From positions 124,001 to 188,000 of the forward strand of contig JAQGEQ010000297.1 in the NCBI GenBank assembly GCA_034620365.1: a stretch of DNA of 64,000 nucleotides, read 5' to 3'. The notes beneath the pieces are model-generated. The model was given only the letters and a program-made list of their open reading frames with translations, was not told the origin of the DNA and ran no database searches. Shown here piece after piece: positions 58,816 to 64,000 of the stretch (position 1 is the stretch's first letter; every line of letters begins with the position of its first letter). Source of the stretch: Pegea sp. RAD2-039 (Eukaryota > Chordata > Thaliacea > Salpida > Salpidae). The position numbers were made by a program, and so were the translations under genes.

Positions 58816-60890
58816 GCGACACTTCAATGGTTCCTGTAGGTTTTTAAATTACTAAAAATGACCTGAAAAAAAGAATCTTTCATACTTTTATTCGATTTGC
58901 ACATTAAATTCTGAATTGTGTTTTCATCAATAAGTATTTTAATATTTATTTATAGTAGACCAAACTCCAATTCAAAATAAATTTGAAACCAGGTAAAGAA
59001 TGTTTATTCATGGTTTTAGATATATGATTTATAGGTGAACTATGGCCGTTAAACTCTTATAAACATGTTGAGTGTATTAAATACAGTTTTTTTTTATCAT
59101 ATCTCGTGTTTTTCTAAAATGAACTTAAAAAATCTTTTCCAATCATTTGAGAATAGTGTAGCTGTATCCGATTTATATAGTAGTTAAACTTTAAAAATAA
59201 ATCTTTATAGCTTATAAACATGATTATAAAAGTTGTTGTTAATCTTCATAATTATCTTAAGAATACTGCTATCACCGAAAAGTTTATTAATATATTATTA
59301 TTAATATAATTATCCAGCAGATCTTTACTATTATTGAAACACTTTATATTAAAACACATAAAAAAGTGACTCAGTTAAGAGTTAATGATTGAATAATGAT
59401 TTAAAGCCACAAAACCCTTTTTCTACCGTTTGAGAAACCTCTAGCCTTATTAGATTTATTTTATTATTTAACTTTTAAAAATAATTTCTTGTAGTTTGCA
59501 AACAAATATACAAACATTTTTTTTAGTAATGTAATTACAAAAGTTTTACTTTCAAATTTTGTGGTTTTGTCGACAAATATAATCTTTTCTATAAAATCAA
59601 TTCAATCAAATATTTTTACTTGAATTTTTTTCTATTTGATTCTTAGGCGATTTATATTTCGCAAAATTGAAAACAATCATCTCAGAATTTTACTTGTTGA
59701 AGATTTCACACACTAATGCTAAAAGTTCTTAATTTTTATTTATAAAACTTTTACATTATTATACAAGAGTTATTTTCTCTAATGTAATATTACTTAGAAT
59801 CGAACAAATTATATGATTTTCAATTTTGCACCTTACAACAAAATCCTATAAATATTATAATCAGTCATTATGGCTGTAACTTTCATATTAAGAATTTTAG
59901 TAAACTTCTGATAAGTCATCTAATTTTAGAGCCAGTATTATTGCCAATACCTGCTGAAACTGAATAAACAGGTAGTTGAGTTAAAACTGGTCCAATAAGA
60001 CTCTTATGAAATTTAAAATAAGAAATATTTTTATTCTACCGGTAGTCTTGTCATGAATAAAAATAGTGCGCTCCAGGTCATCTATTTTTAAACCCTCTTT
60101 GTTTACTGTGTATTTCTTTAAATAAAAGTGTAATAGATTGCAATTGACTTTTTCCAAGAGAAATCATTTGTTAAAATTTTTCTTATTTTTGGTTGAAAAA
60201 AGTATCCGTATTAGTTATAACATCATGTAAGTATAACCTCAACTGTCAAGAATAATAGTTTTTCTGACAGTAATACTTCAAACGGTGAGTATCCTTATAC
60301 TAACATAAACTAAACAAAAAGCAAAAATAAATAAATTTTGATATTTTGTATTAAAATAATTTACAAAAAATACCATTGGAAAATTTTATGACGCGTTGTA
60401 AATCACTTGCATAAGTGTTTCATGGTATTAGGTTATATGATTGAAGCATTACATTTTCATAAGATCTGTTGTTATTTTCACAACATAATGGGGGTGCTAT
60501 TATTTGATGATATCAACATACCGTTCAGAGATGAAACCTCAGTTATGATGTCATGTTTAAATAGATACACTAAGCAAAAATAAATATTGGCGGTCATCAT
60601 TTCCATTTTTACTTTGATTTGTCTAAAAATCAACATTATAAATTTACTATCTACACTCTTGTTCGACTACCTGACAGTGGTGGTGACGTTACTGATCGTG
60701 GTCCAAATCATCAGATAGATGACAAAGTTTTTTAAGTATAACATTTATTTTAAATAACTACCAATAGAGTTTAAGGTATGACTCAGTAAATTGAAAAGTT
60801 AATTGAAAACCCTCTCCTATCAAAGAGTACATTCTAATACATTTAATAAATTTTTAAAATCACATAAAAACTGTTAAAGCTTTGGAAACG
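58816..60890 (-). repeat. Second copy of the foldback right arm, inner 2 kb
   Basis: Direct match to 46705-48810, starting with GCGACACTTCAATGGTTCCTGTAGG and ending GTTAAAGCTTTGGAAACGACAGTT. The break at 60890 leads straight into the R segment. Contains P copy 8 (59925-60110) and V copy 6 (60395-60560). Confidence 0.75.
59925..60110 (+). repeat. P module copy 8
   Basis: ACCTGCTGAAACTG...AACAGGTAG stem near 59950, CGGTAGTCTTGTC near 60040. The TATA position is degraded to CTATTTTTAAACC. Confidence 0.6.
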
Positions 60891-62028
60891 ACAGTTATAT
60901 AAAACTTTAATAACTTATCAAACTTTTGTTATATTTATAAAACTAGAAAATTGCATTACTAAGTTTGAACAAATTAATTGTGGTTAAAATCAATTAATAT
61001 AATTTTTGATGTTTCTAAAAATAAAGTAATAATTAGAAATTTGTTTTTATTGATATTCTGGTTTTGTCAACAATTAACATTTATTGATTTACCTATTAAA
61101 GTTTTTAATATGAAAGCGTTTTTGATTTAAATTTCGCTTTTCTATCTTCAAAAAGTTTAAATTATTTATATTTCTCACCAATTTTAATAATTATCTTTTT
61201 ATATTTTGGTAAATTACCCATAAAAGAGGTAATCAGTGACGTTATTATGAAGAAAAACTTAAGCAATGTAATCAGAATGAAGTTTGTATTATCAACAGGT
61301 TAATCAACTAAAAAGTGCAAAACTTAGTCAAAATAAACTCATCATATAATAATGCCATTAAGCAATGGGAAAATTTTTTTAAAGCATTATTAATTTACTT
61401 ATATAAACTTACTCATTAGTCAGTTTGTTTTGAAGGTTTTTTAAATTTTGTTAATTCCTTGCAAAAAACATATTTGATTTTTTGAGGTAGTACAATATAG
61501 AAACACATTGAAGAGGGTATATGTTTATCAAACTTTAATCTATATGACTGATAAAATTATTCTGTTTTGTTTTAATAAATTAAACTTTAAAAATCTTTCT
61601 AAACTGGTAAAAAATTGTTTAGTTTTTCAACTTAAACCAAATAATATGAATATGCATCTTTAAGATGATTATGTTTACCTTTTCTATAATCACAGATAAA
61701 ATTCCGTAATCAGTAACAAAAACCTAAAACAGCCACAAATATGTAAATAGGAAAGCGAGAATTTTTAGTTCAATATGTTGCTCAGGAAGAAGTTGAATCG
61801 TTATACAATTGCCACAATTGTCATTTCTAAACTATGAATTTTCCATTCTATGTAATTGTTCTCAGTTGCATTCTTTGAGGACTACCGAAGTGCCATGTGT
61901 TACATCCTTTGTTTCTATATCGTTAATAAATTAGATGATATTTGTCTAAATTTGTGTTAGCAAGACGTTCTTCTTCATGCACCTTCCTTAGCCTTTGTTG
62001 TAATAAATAAATATAGAAACAGACGGAA

Positions 62029-62187
62029 ATGTTTGTATTTGTCAATATTGAAAAAGTATTGGAGATTACCAACATCGTAGATAACAAACAATTAAACATA
62101 AAGAGTGACAAAAGAGCTAAACATAAGAAACATCAACTATCTGAACTGGAAAAGTTTTTGTTTCAGTATATGTTTACAAAAAAATAA
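62029..62187 (+). pseudogene. Copy 3 of the recurring LEITNIVDNKQLN frame
   Basis: Fifty-two codons, the longest copy that stays in frame (MFVFVNIEKVLEITNIVDN, then KRAKHKKHQLSELEKFLFQY). The composition is hydrophilic and helix-prone. Followed 200 bp on by the near-identical block at 62385-62793, so they may once have been exons of one gene. Confidence 0.4.
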
Positions 62188-62384
62188 ATCTACCGACTTT
62201 TGAAAAAACTTTTTACTTAAGTCTTTCTTTTCATCAAGTATCTTTTTTAGATTTCATCGTATTTTCACATTCACTAATACCATGAAATCATCACTTCGAT
62301 AAATTCCGACATTTTTCGAATAACTAAAATTTGTTAATATGCTTAACATTTGATTTGATTCTTCATTCTGCCAATCACATATTA

Positions 62385-62793
62385 TTTAGAGCTGAAATGA
62401 AGTCTTCCAACATTCAAACACGATTAAATAAGGAACTTCATTGTAGAGGATCCTTAAATGTCAAGTTAAACATAAAAATTAAACTCCGTTTTTCTCTTTT
62501 AAGATAGTGAACGAAATGCTTCCTTTGAAAATTAATTTAGTTAATTGAATCATTGTTTTATGAGAAACTTGGGATTTTAACTGACCCACGAAGACTTCTG
62601 ACTTTGATCAAAGAAACAAAAGGATTAGTGGCATAGGGGTTCGTCGTTTTACAAAAAATATGAAGAGTTTCTGTCAAAAATGTTCATAAATTTGGAGGTG
62701 CTTTCTAGAATCCTACTGGACGTGGTGAGTGGTGGTGACGTCACTCATAGCGGCAGGCTAATTTATTGTATGAAGAGAGCGGTAGACCTTTGA
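62385..62793 (+). pseudogene. Near-identical block with coding-like frames, right copy
   Basis: Inverted copy of 37316-37770 with very few differences. Frames: 62541-62636 (31 codons, LTDPRRLLTLIKETKGLVA) and 62629-62793 (54 codons, KYEEFLSKMFINLEVLSRIL). They overlap in different frames, so an intact product would need a frameshift or unseen splicing. A TTTTTCTCTTTTAAG acceptor-like stretch lies near 62505. GTGACGTCAC at 62735-62744. Confidence 0.45.
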
Positions 62794-63170
62794 ACATTGT
62801 TATCCAGCCGTGTGTGAGCCACTCGCTTTTTGATTTTGTACACGACTTGCTAAACCATAACAATGAAAAAACTAAATTTCCCTTCTTCCTTTATCTTTTG
62901 CTGAACGCTTTAAAAAGTCAATTTAGTAACTTTACTTTATTTTCTGTAGTTAATATTAAACTGGCTTCATCTGTTTTATGCAGTATTTAGGATTACAAGT
63001 GATAAAATATCTGCTTCTTACTCTGATCATTTGTATTAATGGTAGCTTGGACTCACTAGAGTTCTTGTCAATATATGAAGATCTGTAATGACAAGAGTTC
63101 CAGTGGTATCAGGTTCAGTCATAGTCTTCGTAGAAACAACATATGAGAATGAGAGGAACTACTATAACGG
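62794..63170 (+). repeat. S module copy 6
   Basis: Hairpin region GCCGTGTGTGAGCCACTCGC at 62807-62826 and the CACTAGAGTTCTTGTCA / TGACAAGAGTTCCAGTG stem at about 63054-63105. The MITTE frame is degraded. Confidence 0.65.
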
Positions 63171-63534
63171 TATAACATGGTAGAATTTAGAGATCGTTTG
63201 CTTTTCAATTATTCATTGCACAAACGTACTGTACGATAAAGACGAAAAATATGATTGTACATTAATAAACCGGCTTATGTCTTAATGATATAAGGTTACC
63301 GATATTGATTGCAAGAGGAGAACAAGGGATAAATGGCTGGTAGTGTGTGTTATGGCGACAAGTTTTCTAAAATTAATGAGGTCACTTACAAGAGTGATAG
63401 TTTTCGTAAAGTAAAATCGTAAAATAGTCTTGAACATACAATCTATATTTAATTGTTTAGTTTTGCTTCACTCTAGTAATTCTTGTTAGTTTCTTAAATA
63501 ATAAGAAATGTTGATAAATTTGCACAAGTATTCT

Positions 63535-63735
63535 GTTCAACACCTGCACAAACTGTGCGAACAGGTAGTTGACTTTAGATTAGTACGATAAGACTACTTT
63601 AAAGTTTCAGTTCAGAAATATTCTTATCTTAACGGTAGTCTTGTGCTAAACAAGAATAGTCATCTATTTATAAAAGCTTTTTGCTGAATTTTATCATTAA
63701 ATGTAACCATATGTGTGTTGTGCAATCATTAAATT
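63535..63735 (+). repeat. P module copy 9
   Basis: CACCTGCACAAACTGTGCGAACAGGTAG hairpin near 63541, AAGACTAC/GTAGTCTT pair, TTTATAAAAGC near 63669 and TTGTGCAATC near 63719. Confidence 0.65.
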
Positions 63736-64000
63736 TCAGTAAAATTATAACAATTTTCTTTTACAAAACTTTCATTTAAGTGTTAATCAATTGTGTGTAA
63801 ATCTATTTAATAAATTTAATGTCTCAAACTACCTGAAATGAAATAAATGAAAATTTGGGACAATATCCAAAGTTGTTTCACCCTTTGTAGTTGGGATTCT
63901 CAAGAGCACAATACGCTATCAATTAAAGATACAATTTTCATATTGATATACTCAAAAATTTGTTGTTAATAATAAAGATAAATGCTATAATATAAAATGC

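Larger units (their letters stand above)
60870..64000 (-). repeat. Outer inverted repeat, right arm (continues past window)
   Basis: Reverse complement of 36100-40060. The innermost part (60900-62150) is also a direct copy of 55250-56600. The arm is still matching at base 64000. Confidence 0.85.

Overview
The window reads as nuclear DNA of an invertebrate animal with a very AT-rich genome. The genes carry TATA boxes, AATAAA signals and short AT-rich GT...AG introns of about 50-155 bp, and the open frames use standard stops. There are no bacterial ribosome-binding sites or operons. A flatworm- or cnidarian-like genome would fit, but I recognise no marker gene that fixes the taxon, so this is a weak inference.

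Left part (1-25950): a tandem array of large duplicated units of 9051, 9675 and 6160 bp, followed by a truncated fourth. Each unit carries, on the minus strand, a four-exon gene for a small secreted protein (117 aa, signal peptide; copies at about 8515-9325, 18186-19000 and 24346-25160, plus a truncated copy at position 1). On the plus strand it carries one or two single-exon genes for Glu/Gln/Arg-rich helical proteins (77-143 aa) ending in a Gly/Asn tail. Units 1 and 2 hold two such genes each and unit 3 holds one, so unit 3 looks like the simpler ancestral layout. Every plus-strand gene has a CRE-like site (TGACGTCA, or TGACGTCT in two copies) about 65-75 bp upstream of a TATTTAA box. Clusters of TGATTCA, one containing a TGACTCA, lie just behind the secreted-gene promoters and recur in the half-units. 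Decayed or unrecognised open frames lie between the half-units and the secreted genes.

Middle (25950-30900): a unique region with one long single-exon gene (27588-29480, 630 aa). It encodes a trichohyalin-like Glu/Gln/Arg/Lys protein with five copies of an FRLPPKQEE-type motif. Its promoter has TATATAAAAG, TGAGTCA and TGACGTCA. Its composition and promoter link it to the small genes of the array. A tRNA-derived sequence with perfect A and B boxes lies at 30838-30909.

Right part (31500-64000): I find no convincing intact gene. It is a dense mosaic of one repeat family in both orientations. A 7.7 kb near-palindrome (arms 42615-46035 and 46845-50295, spacer about 0.8 kb) has both ends at a GGCGGTAGTA-type terminus and looks like a giant foldback element. 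A second inverted pair (36100-40060 and 60870-64000) brackets about 21 kb. Recurrent modules include a TATA-containing module (nine copies), a module with a GT/AC hairpin and short basic reading frame (six copies plus one partial) and a CATCATAACCG module (six copies). A block of about 410-470 bp is almost identical between the outer arms while its surroundings have diverged. It holds coding-like frames and a GTGACGTCAC site.

Working model (inference): the array, the 630-aa gene and their shared bZIP-type sites form a co-regulated set making a secreted small protein and Gln/Lys-rich helical structural proteins. The neighbouring foldback repeats may have helped generate the local duplications.
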